This document shows, piece after piece, positions 1 to 10,881 of a stretch of DNA of 64,000 bases (position 1 is the stretch's first letter; every line of letters begins with the position of its first letter). A program made the translations under genes and the position numbers. Origin of the DNA: Synechococcus sp. JA-2-3B'a(2-13) (GTDB taxonomy: Bacteria > Cyanobacteriota > Cyanobacteriia > Thermostichales > Thermostichaceae); contig NC_007776.1 of assembly GCF_000013225.1 (NCBI RefSeq), positions 2,548,501-2,612,500 of the forward strand, written 5' to 3'. The notes under the pieces were generated by a model that had not been told where the DNA came from, made no database searches, and saw only the letters and a program-made list of their open reading frames with translations.

Positions 1-328
1 TTTGAGCGTCGTCGGCTGCGGATGGGGGGGGAGCCATCTCTGAGGTGGGTGTATCGGCTGTGGCGACCGACTCGGCTTTGGGCTCAGCCGCGGCTGCTGT
101 TCGGGAAGCCTTGGGAGTGGCAGCAGCCGTTGTCCCGCGGGTGGCTTTCTCCAGCTCTTGGGCCTCTTTGTTCAGTTGCGCCTCGAACTCTCTGGAAGCA
201 TCCTGCAGGCTGCGCAGGGTTTTGGCCAGCGTGCGACCAATCTCCGGCAGTTTGCGGGGCCCAAAAACCAAGAGAGCCACCGCAAAGATGACCAACATTT
301 CCGGCAGTCCAACACCCAAAAAATTCAT
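1..328 (-). CDS. tatA: TatA/TatB-family twin-arginine translocase subunit, 3' end cut by the window edge
   Basis: The ATG at 328 opens a minus-strand frame that stays open to base 1, so the C-terminus is missing. The first residues form one hydrophobic membrane segment followed by the hinge GPRKLPEIGR, the signature of TatA/TatB (Hcf106/Tha4) proteins. A basic amphipathic helix and an Ala/Pro-rich tail, which begins around residue 65, follow. TatA-type subunits build the pore that moves folded proteins across the thylakoid or plasma membrane. The gene lies head to head with secA, so two export systems share this 190-bp intergenic stretch. TatA and TatB cannot be separated from the part that is visible. 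Family certain, subtype not. Confidence 0.85.
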   Translation of the reverse strand, partial: MNFLGVGLPEMLVIFAVALLVFGPRKLPEIGRTLAKTLRSLQDASREFEAQLNKEAQELEKATRGTTAAATPKASRTAAAAEPKAESVATADTPTSEMAPPPSAADDAQ

Positions 329-517
329 GAGCCTCGGCAGAGTACGGTTTGGTCGGGATCCCTTCCCTAGACTGACATTTTCTCGCCGCGGACTGCAAGT
401 AACTGCCGGCTCTCCTCATCTATCCGATGGCTCTGGTGTTTTGCTCTCAGCTCATCCAGGCCAACCTCTCCCTGGCCGGCCAAGTCAAAATGGTAGAATT
501 GCATCGTTAATCAATCA

Positions 518-3418
518 ATGTCCTTCATTGGCCTAGGCTTGCCCATGCTCCAAACCCTACAAAAGCTCCTCGGGGATCCTAACGATCGGAAGATCCGGCA
601 GTACCGTCCTGTCGTCAAGTTGATCAACTCGCTGGAGATCGAGATCGCCTCTCTTTCGGATGCGGAGCTCAAGGCCAAGACCACAGAGTTTCGCCAGCGC
701 TTGGACAGAGGAGAATCTCTGGACGATCTCTTGCCGGAGGCGTTTGCCGTGGTGCGGGAGGCCGCCAAGCGAGTTTTGAACTTGCGCCATTACGACGTAC
801 AGCTCATCGGCGGCATGGTGCTGCACGAAGGCCAGATTGCCGAAATGAAAACCGGCGAGGGGAAAACCCTGGTCGCCACCCTGCCTGCCTACTTGAACGG
901 CCTGACTGGGAAGGGGGTTCACATCGTTACCGTCAACGGCTACTTGGCCCGTCGGGACTCGGAGTGGATGGGGCAGGTGCACCGTTTCTTGGGCCTGACG
1001 GTCGGTCTAGTGCAAGAGGGCATGTCACCCGAAGAAAAGCGCCGCAGCTACAACTGCGACATTACCTACTGCACCAACAGCGAGCTGGGCTTCGACTACC
1101 TGCGGGACAACATGGCCACCGATATCAAGGAGGTGATGCAACGGCCCTTTAACTACTGCATCATCGACGAGGTGGACTCAATCCTTATCGACGAGGCCCG
1201 CACTCCCCTGATCATCTCCGGTCAGGTGGCTCGCCCCTCCGAAAAATACCTGCGGGCAGCCCAGGTGGCGCGGGAGCTGATCCGAGATGAACACTATGAG
1301 GTGGATGAAAAAGCCCGCAACGTCATCCTTACCGACGAGGGGTTTGAAGCCGCCGAGCGGTTGCTGGGGGTCTCTGACCTGTTTGATCCCAAGGATCCCT
1401 GGGCGCACTTTGTCTTCAACGCCGTGAAGGCCAAAGAGCTCTTCATCAAGGATGTCCACTACATCGTCCGCAATCAAGAGGTGGTGATCGTGGACGAGTT
1501 CACCGGGCGGGTGCTCCCCGGCCGCCGCTGGTCTGATGGGCTGCACCAGGCGGTGGAGGCCAAAGAGGGGGTGCCGATTCAAAGCGAGAGCCAAACCCTG
1601 GCCACCATCACCTACCAAAACCTTTTTCTGCTCTATCCCAAGCTTTCCGGCATGACGGGCACGGCTCGCACTGAGGAGGCCGAGTTCGGCAAAACCTACA
1701 ACCTGGAAGTTACGGTGATCCCCACCAACCGACCCATCCGCCGCAAAGATGCCCCCGACTTGGTGTACAAGACCGAAAGGGGCAAGTGGCAGGCGGTTGC
1801 CGAGGAAATTGCCCACATGCACGCCCAGGGGCGCCCCGTCCTTGTGGGCACCACCAGCGTGGAAAAATCCGAACGCCTCTCGGCCATGCTCAAGGAAATG
1901 GGGATCCCCCACAACCTCCTCAACGCCAAGCCAGAAAACGTGGAGCGGGAGGCGGAGATCATTGCCCAGGCGGGGCGAAAAGGCGCTGTAACCATTGCTA
2001 CCAACATGGCCGGTCGAGGCACGGACATCATCTTGGGAGGCAATGCGGAGTACATGGCCCGCCTCAAGCTGCGGGAACGGCTGATGCCCAAGCTGGCTCA
2101 ATTGGACGCCGACAACCCCTTGGGATCCGTTCAGATGGTGGGACGGGGGGGTGGCCAGGGATTTGGTGGGACAGCACCCAAGCCGAAAAAATCCTGGACG
2201 GTGGTCTCCCCCAATTTTTACCCCTGTGAGCTGTCGGCCCGCACCAACCAAGCTTTAGACGAAGTGGTGGCAGCAGCCGTGACCAAGTATGGGCTGAACC
2301 GTCTGCCAGAGCTGGTGGTGGAGGATCTCATCGCAGTAGCTTCCGAGAAAGCGCCGGTGCAGGATCCGCTAATTTTGCAACTGCGGGAGGTTTACAACAG
2401 CATCAAAGCCGAGTACGAAAAAATTACTGAGGCCGAGCACGAAGAGGTGGTGAGGCTGGGGGGCCTGCATGTGATCGGTACGGAGCGCCATGAATCCCGC
2501 CGTATCGACAACCAGCTGCGGGGCCGCGCCGGGCGACAAGGGGATCCCGGCTCCTCGCGGTTTTTCCTCAGCTTGGAAGACAACCTGCTCAAGATTTTCG
2601 GTGGCGAGCGGGTAGCCAAGCTCATGGACATGTTCCGGGTGGAGGAGGATATGCCCATCGAGCACCCGCTGCTCAGCAGCAGCCTGGAGAATGCGCAGAG
2701 AAAAGTGGAAGTATACTACTTCGACATGCGCAAGCAGGTGTTCGAGTATGACGAGGTGATGAACAACCAGCGGCGGGCCATCTACTCAGAGCGGCGGCGC
2801 ATCTTGGAGGGGGAAAACCTCAAGACCAAGATCCTTGACTATGTGCGCAAAACCGTTGGCGAGATCGTGCGAGCGCATGTCAACCCAGAGCTGCCCCCGG
2901 AAGAGTGGGAAATTGACAAGCTGACCGCCAAGATGCAGGAGTTTGTGCCGCTCCTGAAGCAAAACCTCAAGGTTGAAGACCTGCAGGATCTCTCCTACGA
3001 GCAGATCTTGGACTACCTGATCAAGCAGGCAGAGCTGGCCTATGAGGCCAAAGAGGCTTTTCTGGATACCTTTGAGCCCGGTTTGATGCGCAAGGCAGAG
3101 CGCTTTTTCCTGTTGCAACAGGTGGACACCCTCTGGCGGGAACACCTGCAGCAGATGGAGGCGCTGCGGGAAGCTGTGGGCCTGCGAGGCTACGGTCAGA
3201 AGGATCCCCTGATCGAGTACAAGAACGAGGGCTACGAGCTGTTCCTGGAGATGATGGACAACATCCGCCGCAACACGGTGTACAACCTATTCATCTTTAC
3301 TCCCCAAATTGTGCAAGTGCCCCAGGCATCGCGACCGGCTCCGGCACCCACTGCGGCTGCCAGCCCTGATCCCAGCTCTGCTTCAGGGGTGGTGGAAGCC
3401 GATTTCACGGAAGAATAA
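518..3418 (+). CDS. secA: SecA preprotein translocase ATPase
   Basis: The 966-residue protein is the motor that drives unfolded precursors through SecYEG. A Walker A motif (GEGKTLVA, near residue 113), a DEVD box with [15 protein letters not shown], and the helicase-like motif [10 protein letters not shown] are all present. A Gly/Lys-rich insertion around residues 535-560 ([10 protein letters not shown]) resembles the extra loop seen in cyanobacterial and plastid SecA. The C-terminus is Pro/Ala-rich and lacks the zinc-binding cysteine cluster of proteobacterial SecA, which is normal for cyanobacteria. The start is uncertain: ATG 545 would begin [12 protein letters not shown], closer to other SecA N-termini than ATG 518, and neither has a clear Shine-Dalgarno site. 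A single-gene unit by spacing. Confidence 0.97.
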   Translation: MSFIGLGLPMLQTLQKLLGDPNDRKIRQYRPVVKLINSLEIEIASLSDAELKAKTTEFRQRLDRGESLDDLLPEAFAVVREAAKRVLNLRHYDVQLIGGMVLHEGQIAEMKTGEGKTLVATLPAYLNGLTGKGVHIVTVNGYLARRDSEWMGQVHRFLGLTVGLVQEGMSPEEKRRSYNCDITYCTNSELGFDYLRDNMATDIKEVMQRPFNYCIIDEVDSILIDEARTPLIISGQVARPSEKYLRAAQVARELIRDEHYEVDEKARNVILTDEGFEAAERLLGVSDLFDPKDPWAHFVFNAVKAKELFIKDVHYIVRNQEVVIVDEFTGRVLPGRRWSDGLHQAVEAKEGVPIQSESQTLATITYQNLFLLYPKLSGMTGTARTEEAEFGKTYNLEVTVIPTNRPIRRKDAPDLVYKTERGKWQAVAEEIAHMHAQGRPVLVGTTSVEKSERLSAMLKEMGIPHNLLNAKPENVEREAEIIAQAGRKGAVTIATNMAGRGTDIILGGNAEYMARLKLRERLMPKLAQLDADNPLGSVQMVGRGGGQGFGGTAPKPKKSWTVVSPNFYPCELSARTNQALDEVVAAAVTKYGLNRLPELVVEDLIAVASEKAPVQDPLILQLREVYNSIKAEYEKITEAEHEEVVRLGGLHVIGTERHESRRIDNQLRGRAGRQGDPGSSRFFLSLEDNLLKIFGGERVAKLMDMFRVEEDMPIEHPLLSSSLENAQRKVEVYYFDMRKQVFEYDEVMNNQRRAIYSERRRILEGENLKTKILDYVRKTVGEIVRAHVNPELPPEEWEIDKLTAKMQEFVPLLKQNLKVEDLQDLSYEQILDYLIKQAELAYEAKEAFLDTFEPGLMRKAERFFLLQQVDTLWREHLQQMEALREAVGLRGYGQKDPLIEYKNEGYELFLEMMDNIRRNTVYNLFIFTPQIVQVPQASRPAPAPTAAASPDPSSASGVVEADFTEE

Positions 3419-3707
3419 TTGGCGTAGAGAGAAGTCAGCGGGGGAGCATGACTCTAGTCAATGATAAGCTCAACTATACTGAAAATAATGTATAATATGT
3501 TCAGTACGGATTACTACCAGTTGATCTTTCTGTTTACTTTCGAGTCTGCCAACATGGTAGCCAAAGCAAAGCAGAAAATTGGTAGTAAGACGACACGGAA
3601 ACTGCGCTTTGGGTATTCTACTCAAAGCTTTGCGGGATACCGCCATTCTGTTTGGAAACAAACAGAATGCTATCGCTGCATAGTTGAACAGTGATGTTCA
3701 GCAGTGT
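3419..3707. other. AT-rich intergenic stretch holding a decayed repeat
   Basis: These 289 bases are clearly AT-richer than the flanking genes. They contain short open frames with no recognisable domain. The right-hand 45 bases belong to a diverged end of the 272-bp repeat described separately. The left-hand part (about 3461-3505) has several TGATA/CTGAA-like words but no convincing match to the other end. Best read as the remains of a small insertion. No secA terminator is obvious. Confidence 0.5.
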
Positions 3708-3725
3708 TCAGCGTAAATGTATCAG
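3663..3725 (-). repeat. Diverged end of the 272-bp repeat family
   Basis: Read on the minus strand, these ~63 bases align with the left end of the repeats at 12350 and 53426. Shared words in order are TGATACATT, ACGCTGAAC, CTGAACAT, GTTCA, AGCGAT and GCAT. The end of this copy supplies the last codons and the stop of the epimerase gene. Confidence 0.7.
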
Positions 3726-4634
3726 GAGGATCTGTCGTAATGCCTCTTTCAGTTGTGGGTACTGGAAGGTAAAGCCCATCTGCAAAGCCGCTTGCGGGAT
3801 CACTTTCTGCCCCGTCAAAACCACTTGAGCTGCCTCGCCCAACAGCAGTTCCAACGCCAGCTCCGGCACAGGCAACCAAGAGGGGCGACCCAAGACCTGG
3901 CCTAAGGTTCGGCAAAACTCTTCCATCTGCACCGGGTTGGGAGCGGTGGCGTTGAACACTCCGGATCCCTGCTCCAGCAGGAAGCAGACCAAGCTCACCC
4001 AATCCTCGCGGTGGATCCAAGACAGCCATTGTTTGCCGGAGCCGATCGTTCCGCCGATAAAGAACTGAAAGGGGGCCAGCATCTGCCCCAGCGCTCCTCC
4101 ATCCGGACCCAACACAATCCCCGTGCGCAGGATGGCCAAACGGATCCCCAATTCCTCAACCGGCCGGGCGGCAGCTTCCCAAGCTTGACAGACTTCTGCC
4201 AGAAAATCTTGGGCCGGGGGATCCGTCTCTGTTAAGGGTTCTCCTGCCGGATGGGATCCGTAGTAACCCACCGCCGAGCTGCTGATCATCACCTGGGGCT
4301 TTTGGTTGAGGGAGGCGAGGGCTTGGACAAGGGCCTGGGTGGTTTCCACACGGCTACGACGGATTTCTTTTTTCTTGGTCTCTGTCCAGCGAGAAGAAGC
4401 CAAAGGCTCTCCGGCCAAGTTGACAATCCCCTCGTACCCTTCCAGGGCGGCTGCCCAGGCTTGCGGTTGGTAGGGATCGTAGGGCAGCAGCTTGAGGTTG
4501 GGGGATTCCCCCAAAATGCGGCGGGCCTGCTCCAGGCGGCGGGTCAAGACCAAAACCTGATCCCCTTGCTCCAGCAGACGGGCCACCAAGCGACGCCCGA
4601 TAAAACCACTTCCACCCGTGATGACAATGCGCAT
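3708..4634 (-). CDS. TIGR01777-family NAD-dependent epimerase/dehydratase (YfcH/SulA-like)
   Basis: The 308-residue protein begins MRIVITGGSGFIGRRLVARL, the dinucleotide-binding Rossmann motif of extended SDR proteins. It keeps family blocks such as NLAGEPLA (near 73), ISSSAVGYYGSH (near 117), LRTGIVLGPDGGAL (near 165) and the C-terminal VLTGQKVIPQAALQMGF. This is the YfcH-like group found in nearly all cyanobacteria, sometimes labelled cell division inhibitor. Its substrate is unknown. The last nine residues (ending ILLIHLR) and the stop codon are encoded by a repeat end, so the natural C-terminus was probably altered by an insertion, although the fold should be complete before that point. 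Confidence 0.88.
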   Translation of the reverse strand: MRIVITGGSGFIGRRLVARLLEQGDQVLVLTRRLEQARRILGESPNLKLLPYDPYQPQAWAAALEGYEGIVNLAGEPLASSRWTETKKKEIRRSRVETTQALVQALASLNQKPQVMISSSAVGYYGSHPAGEPLTETDPPAQDFLAEVCQAWEAAARPVEELGIRLAILRTGIVLGPDGGALGQMLAPFQFFIGGTIGSGKQWLSWIHREDWVSLVCFLLEQGSGVFNATAPNPVQMEEFCRTLGQVLGRPSWLPVPELALELLLGEAAQVVLTGQKVIPQAALQMGFTFQYPQLKEALRQILLIHLR

Positions 4635-4841
4635 GATGTGGATCCGACTTGCATCTGCACAAGCCCTGTGCCGCCCTTGTCCTTTGAACGGTGCAGAGCC
4701 TTTCCGCTATTCGAACCTCTAGCCTAGCGCGTTTCCTGCCCCGCGTTGGCCATTGCCTGGGATCCCGCCATCCGTTTGCTGAGCTTGGCGAAGTGGCAGA
4801 GCCCAAGAAAGCCCAAGAATAAAAATGTTTTGCGGCAAAGC

Positions 4842-6141
4842 GTAAACTACCCGACTCCGACCGCTAAGCGGTACGGAGCGGGCTTTCAGCAGCCCTGAGC
4901 CTGCTTTGCTCTACCAGAGAACAAAACAGGCCCGAACCTCTAGGCTGGTTTACGACAGCCCCCAAAAGCGCAATCACATTCGCACCATTAAAGTCCGCAT
5001 CCCCTTCCCATCCACAGTGTCCACACTTGAACGACTTACCACTGCGGTAGGATTGCGCAGGGTCGGGATGGATGTGCAGGCACTTGTGGCAGGTCTGGCT
5101 GGTGTAGGCGGGCGGCACCAGCACCACAGTCACCCCCGCAACTCTCGCCTTGTATTCCAGAAACTGCCTCAGTTGGTAGAACGCCCAACTGTTGGCCCGC
5201 CTACGCTCTGTCTTGCTGCGTGGCTGTTGATTGACCCTTTCCCGGATCCCCGTCAGGTCTTCCAGAGCGATAGCGCTGTTGGTAGCTTTTGCCCTAGAGA
5301 CAACGGCTTTGGAGATGCGATGATTGACCCACGTTTGAAAGCGTCTCTCCTTGCCAGACAGCCGTTGCAACAGTTCTCTGCATCTGCGCCGCGAACTGCG
5401 TGTGCCCTTACTGGCTTTGCGTTGGAGTGCCGCCCTCAATCGGGAGTAGTGGTCTCGAACTCGGCTCAACTGCTGTCCATTCCAGTTGTCCCCTTCTGAG
5501 GTATGAGCGATATCCGTCCTTCCAAAGTCCACCCCGATCACCTTGTCGGCATCTTGTTGCTTGGGTGGCTTCTCCTCTACGCAAATCTGGATGTAATAGG
5601 AGCCGTCCTCCCGCTTGACCAGGGTGGCGGCTTTGGGGTTGGAACCAGCCAGTATTCCACGCTGGTAGTTGCCAATGGCCAGTCCAAAGCGCTCTCGCCC
5701 TTCCACCGTGGTCAGCGACACCGTCCAGTCTTTCTCGCGGAACGAGAAGATACGTGCGTCGTAGGTAACGAACCTACGCTTGAACTCTTTAACTGGACGG
5801 TTGTGCTGTCTCGCCACTTTGCGAGCGCCTGCCACCCGTCTGCAGGCCTGCTGGGCCAAGTTGCTAGACAAGCCGAATCGGGCGCGAATCTCGTAGTAGC
5901 AAAGGGATTGCAGTTTGACCGCATTGACGATCTTCTCCGGCGTGTTCTGGTTGACCCAGTTCAGTGCCTGCACAAAGGCATCCATCGTCGCGTCCAATTT
6001 AGCGGCTTGCGACTGGGACACCTTGAGCTTGCAGGAGATGGTCAGGACTTGGCTCATAGGTTCATTGTACTTCATCAAAGCGCATTCCTCCCGACACTGA
6101 CCCTACGGGTACAGTGCGGGGCTCCTGCGCTAGTAAGCTGA
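4842..6141 (-). mobile_element. IS200/IS605-group element carrying tnpB only (copy A)
   Basis: The boundaries come from comparing this element with copy B at 17112-18388. Both left ends share CGCAGGAGCCCCGCAC and a foldback with stem ACCC, loop GTA, stem GGGT inside CACTG/CAGTG arms. Both right ends finish in CGGGTAGTTTAC. No tnpA is present, so the element is of the IS1341 type and would depend on a TnpA supplied in trans. A right-end hairpin, ACCGC-TTA-GCGGT, lies 3' of tnpB, where the guide-RNA scaffold of TnpB elements normally lies. Confidence 0.82.
4864..6057 (-). CDS. tnpB: TnpB, RNA-guided nuclease of an IS200/IS605 element (copy A)
   Basis: The 397-residue protein is an OrfB/TnpB-family protein. 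The three RuvC acidic residues are present in GVDFGRTD, ALEDLTGI and DADFNGAN. A four-cysteine zinc ribbon (CHKC ... CGHC) lies between the second and third. I chose ATG 6057 (MSQVLTISCKLKVSQ) because it matches the start and length of copy B; an ATG seven codons upstream is also in frame. TnpB proteins cut DNA next to a short motif under the guidance of an RNA made from the right end of the element. All catalytic residues are intact, so activity is plausible. It shares long identical runs with copy B. Confidence 0.93.
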   Translation of the reverse strand: MSQVLTISCKLKVSQSQAAKLDATMDAFVQALNWVNQNTPEKIVNAVKLQSLCYYEIRARFGLSSNLAQQACRRVAGARKVARQHNRPVKEFKRRFVTYDARIFSFREKDWTVSLTTVEGRERFGLAIGNYQRGILAGSNPKAATLVKREDGSYYIQICVEEKPPKQQDADKVIGVDFGRTDIAHTSEGDNWNGQQLSRVRDHYSRLRAALQRKASKGTRSSRRRCRELLQRLSGKERRFQTWVNHRISKAVVSRAKATNSAIALEDLTGIRERVNQQPRSKTERRRANSWAFYQLRQFLEYKARVAGVTVVLVPPAYTSQTCHKCLHIHPDPAQSYRSGKSFKCGHCGWEGDADFNGANVIALLGAVVNQPRGSGLFCSLVEQSRLRAAESPLRTA

Positions 6142-6184
6142 CACACCTGGAAAAATCGGCTTCAATAGGCCCTAGCTGCGCTTC

Positions 6185-6814
6185 TTGGCAGCAGAGGTGG
6201 TTCATCGTCCCCCTATTTTCTTCCCTTCACCCGTGACACCCAAGTCTTCTTCCCGTACCCCGGCTCGCCACGTGTCTATGCGTGCAGAGCAGGTTGCTGG
6301 GCCGCGGCTGGACATCTCTGTTGCTCCACGAGTGCATCGCTCCCAAGGGCAGGGATCCCTGGTTCGGGCAGGGTTTCCCTCCTCTCTCCCAATTTCCGGT
6401 CGGCGGACGATCCCTGTCCAGCGCTCCCGCCGGCGCGGACGGCAAGAACCTGGCCACGAGCCTCAAGTCTGGGAGATGGCCTGTCACATCGGGGTGAATG
6501 TCTTGTTTACGGCGGCTGCCCTCAGTGGTTTGTATCGCCTCTTGCCGGTGCAGTTGGCCCAGCATCACCGGCTCCAGGTTCTGGAGCGGCATATCGAGGT
6601 CTTGTCCACTCGGATTTCTCGGCTGCAGGAGGGGGTGGATCGAGGTATGGATCCCTTGCAGCAGGAGGCCCTGATCAAGGAACGGCTGAATCGGGTGCCA
6701 CGCAATCAAATTCAGGTGCGTTTGGTGGATCCCAGTACCTGGGTGGCGGACGACGAGAAGAACACCCACCCTTCCTGGATCGGGCAGTCCACCCAGCCGT
6801 CTGCCAGGCCGTAG
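6185..6814 (+). CDS. Conserved cyanobacterial membrane-anchored protein, slr1601-like
   Basis: The 209-residue frame has a low-complexity Arg/Ser/Pro-rich N-terminal half. A conserved-looking C-terminal part follows from about residue 98: a single membrane segment (IGVNVLFTAAALSGLYRLLP), then a short coiled coil (LERHIEVLSTRISRLQ) and a basic region ending with a VRLVDP motif. This layout resembles the slr1601 family of cyanobacteria, whose function is not known. The start is doubtful; ATG 6275 and ATG 6476 are also in frame and the first 90 residues may be untranslated. It converges with hemB, separated by 11 bp. Confidence 0.65.
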   Translation: MAAEVVHRPPIFFPSPVTPKSSSRTPARHVSMRAEQVAGPRLDISVAPRVHRSQGQGSLVRAGFPSSLPISGRRTIPVQRSRRRGRQEPGHEPQVWEMACHIGVNVLFTAAALSGLYRLLPVQLAQHHRLQVLERHIEVLSTRISRLQEGVDRGMDPLQQEALIKERLNRVPRNQIQVRLVDPSTWVADDEKNTHPSWIGQSTQPSARP

Positions 6815-6825
6815 GCTGCCTCTGC

Positions 6826-8812
<1,987 letters not shown>

Positions 8813-9182
8813 ACGTCCGGCAAGACCGGCAAAGCCGCAAATTATATCTTCCTATGTCCCGGTCGCCCGCGAGCGCTGCCGCCGCTGAGGAGCGGCAATC
8901 TTTGTTTCCAGTCCAAAATATTTCTTAACAATCTCTGCTCTTGCCGGGGATCCCCGACATGCCGGGCTTTGCAGCCTTTTCTGAGGATGGGATGAAAGGA
9001 TCTCTCGGGGGGAGACTGGGGCCATTTGCGGGAAAAAGGCCCTCTGAGAGGTATGATGTTGTGAAGAAGTTTTGCGGGGTCTCAGGTTTGACGGGATCCC
9101 CTCTCTGGGGTGGTTCACCCTTGTTTTACGATTGCCTTATCGCTTCATCAGTTCACTCAGTCGGAAACGGGTTGCTGAAACT
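8813..9182. other. 370-bp divergent intergenic region upstream of psbI
   Basis: Both flanking genes point away from this region, so it must hold promoters for the hydrolase-hemB unit and for psbI. An inverted repeat near 8943-8972 (GCCGGGGATCCCCG then GCCGGGC) includes one GGGATCCC-type octamer. TTGACGGGATCC near 9089 could be a -35 element for psbI, but I find no good -10 at the right distance. No other gene is seen. Confidence 0.4.
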
Positions 9183-9299
9183 ATGCTGTTACTGAAAATC
9201 TCTGTTTACGCGGTTGTCATCTTTTTTGTGGGGCTTTTTGTGTTTGGTTTTTTGAGCAACGATCCCTCCCGTAACCCCAACCGTCGAGACCTGGAGTAG
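9183..9299 (+). CDS. psbI: Photosystem II reaction centre protein I
   Basis: This 38-residue protein begins [15 protein letters not shown] and ends [14 protein letters not shown], the length, single membrane helix and C-terminal signature of PsbI. PsbI is a small subunit at the periphery of the photosystem II core, next to D1 and CP43, and helps early assembly. A longer frame starting at 9072 exists, but the extra residues do not resemble the family, so ATG 9183 is used. No gene follows closely on the same strand; it appears monocistronic. Confidence 0.95.
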
Positions 9300-9506
9300 G
9301 GGATCCCGCCTTGGGCAGCTTGCGAACTCCAGTGATAACTGGCTCATCGCTTGAGGGAGCATGCCTCTGGCCCTGTTTTTGCCGAACCTTGCTGGTTGCC
9401 CTAGCTATGGGAGAACGGATGCCCAGGGAGCTCCTGCTGGCGGGGTAGCGACAAAGTTGCTGCTGGTCATGGGTTGCAGCAGCGGTGAGCGAGATTCAGT
9501 CTTGTT

Positions 9507-9530
9507 GCAACTCCGTCCCGCTGGCACGAC
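9507..9530 (-). repeat. 24-bp dispersed repeat unit, degenerate
   Basis: On the minus strand it reads GTCGTGCCAGCG, then GGAC-GGA-GTTG, so the second stem is imperfect. It lies in the 290-bp gap between psbI and the lipoprotein gene, in which I see no other feature. Confidence 0.6.
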
Positions 9531-9592
9531 CTGTGGCGGCCATTCCCCTCTGGAGTGAATGGCCTCGCCTCAGAGCTGGCAACTCGGCTGGC

Positions 9593-10033
9593 TCACTGGA
9601 AGGCGGTAATCAGCAATGTCTGGGATCCGGAGCGATTCTGTTGGTCAAACGCGGTAATCCGGAACTGCCAAACGCCGATGGGATCCCCGAGGGCAACGCG
9701 GAAATCGGTACTGAAGCTACAAAAGGTGGCCCCAGGGTTACAGCCGGCCTGCTGTGGGCTGAAGAATTCCCTTTGCACGCGCACGCCACTGGGGTTGAAA
9801 GTTTCCAGCTCGAGGAACTGCGTTGGACGAGCACCACCCGGCACACTCACCTGCACCGTGAAGGCCGGCGTGGAGGTGCCCACCCGCACCGAGGTGGGCG
9901 CATTGATAAACGAAACCGTTGGGCCTTGGGGTGGGGGCAGGATCGAACCCCCTGAGCTGCCGCCATCTCCACAGGCAGCCAGCCCGGTTGCCAAAAAGCC
10001 GGTGGCCAAAAGGGTGAGAGCAGTCCGTTGCAT
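9593..10033 (-). CDS. Small lipoprotein of unknown function
   Basis: From ATG 10033 the 146-residue product starts MQRTALTLLATGFLATGLAA and continues into CGDGG. This is a lipoprotein signal peptide with lipobox LAAC, so the mature protein would be anchored at the outer face of the plasma membrane by Cys21. The rest is a beta-rich, Gly/Ser/Thr-containing domain with two cysteines in the segment QAGCNPGATFC. No family is recognised. The longer frame to 10093 only adds residues ahead of the signal peptide. It stands alone between psbI and bioY. Confidence 0.75.
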   Translation of the reverse strand: MQRTALTLLATGFLATGLAACGDGGSSGGSILPPPQGPTVSFINAPTSVRVGTSTPAFTVQVSVPGGARPTQFLELETFNPSGVRVQREFFSPQQAGCNPGATFCSFSTDFRVALGDPIGVWQFRITAFDQQNRSGSQTLLITAFQ

Positions 10034-10213
10034 CCCGCAGTTCCTCACGCAAACCCATCCATCCTGGCAAGACTTGACCAGAATCTGTACCACCGCTTGA
10101 GCGGCACAGCTCTAAGTTACTTTTCTAAGTTACTTTCTGCCTCTGCAGCTTGAGAAAAGATGCGCCCCGACCCAAATCTGCATGGGCCTTTGCGCACAGT
10201 TGGTTCCTCCGCT

Positions 10214-10858
10214 TCAGAGCAGCAGCAAGCGCCGCAACAGCAACGCTATCACCGCAACAAAGCTGGCCACGATGATCTGTCCCGGCAGAGTATAGCCGGA
10301 GTAAAGCCCTATCAACCTCAGCAACTCCCCATTCCAGGGTTGTGTGGCCAAAAGGTAGAGAATCCCGGTCAGGTGAACCAAGGCCAAAGCCACCAAGCTG
10401 CCGGATCCCAACTCTTGGAGGCCCACCGGGGAGTCAGGGATCCCTCCTGCCAACCGCTTCCCATCGACGGCACGTTGGCGGGCCAGAGGAGAAGGGGGTG
10501 GATAAGGATCCCGTTGCGGAAAAGCAATTGTCCCGCAGGCCCAAGCTCCTGGCAGAAACCCCAGCAAGTAGCCAAAGGCAGGCTGGTATAGGTACTGCCA
10601 CCCTCCCCCTTGGGCAAACACCTGTAGCCCTGCCAGCCCCAGCCCCAGATAGACGATCTGGGCGCACACCGCCGCCACCGGCCCCGCCAAACAAGCCGTC
10701 AGCAACACGCCCCCAATTTGCAGCGAAAAGCTGTATCCCCCCAACCCAGGCAGCCCGGGCGGAAAACTCAAATGGGTTAGGGTGCCCAAAATGGTCAGGA
10801 GGACCCCAATCGCCGTCCAAAGCCATTCCAGAGGAGTTAAGAGCAAGCCAGACCGCAT
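10214..10858 (-). CDS. bioY: BioY-family biotin transporter (ECF S component)
   Basis: The 214-residue, very hydrophobic protein has about six membrane segments. It carries BioY-like blocks: GVLLTACLAGPVAAVCAQIVYLGLGLAG (split as LLTACLAGP and AQIVYLGLGLAGLQVF), GGGWQYLYQPAFGYLLGFLPGA and a C-terminal PWNGELLRLIGLYSG stretch. BioY binds biotin in the membrane and works with an ECF energising module or alone. No ATPase or EcfT gene is adjacent. It is divergent from hisN with only 23 bp between starts, so the two promoters must overlap the coding ends. Confidence 0.85.
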   Translation of the reverse strand: MRSGLLLTPLEWLWTAIGVLLTILGTLTHLSFPPGLPGLGGYSFSLQIGGVLLTACLAGPVAAVCAQIVYLGLGLAGLQVFAQGGGWQYLYQPAFGYLLGFLPGAWACGTIAFPQRDPYPPPSPLARQRAVDGKRLAGGIPDSPVGLQELGSGSLVALALVHLTGILYLLATQPWNGELLRLIGLYSGYTLPGQIIVASFVAVIALLLRRLLLL

Positions 10859-10881
10859 AAACCGAGAGGAAATTTTTCCCT

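Noticed and set aside
1178-2251. Long minus-strand open frame opposite secA
   Set aside because: A shadow of the GC-rich secA codons; no family resemblance.
3461-3694. Short plus-strand open frame after secA
   Set aside because: No domain, AT-rich and mostly within decayed repeat DNA; no ribosome-binding site.
9361-9558. 65-residue open frame after psbI
   Set aside because: It crosses a dispersed repeat and shows no conserved pattern.
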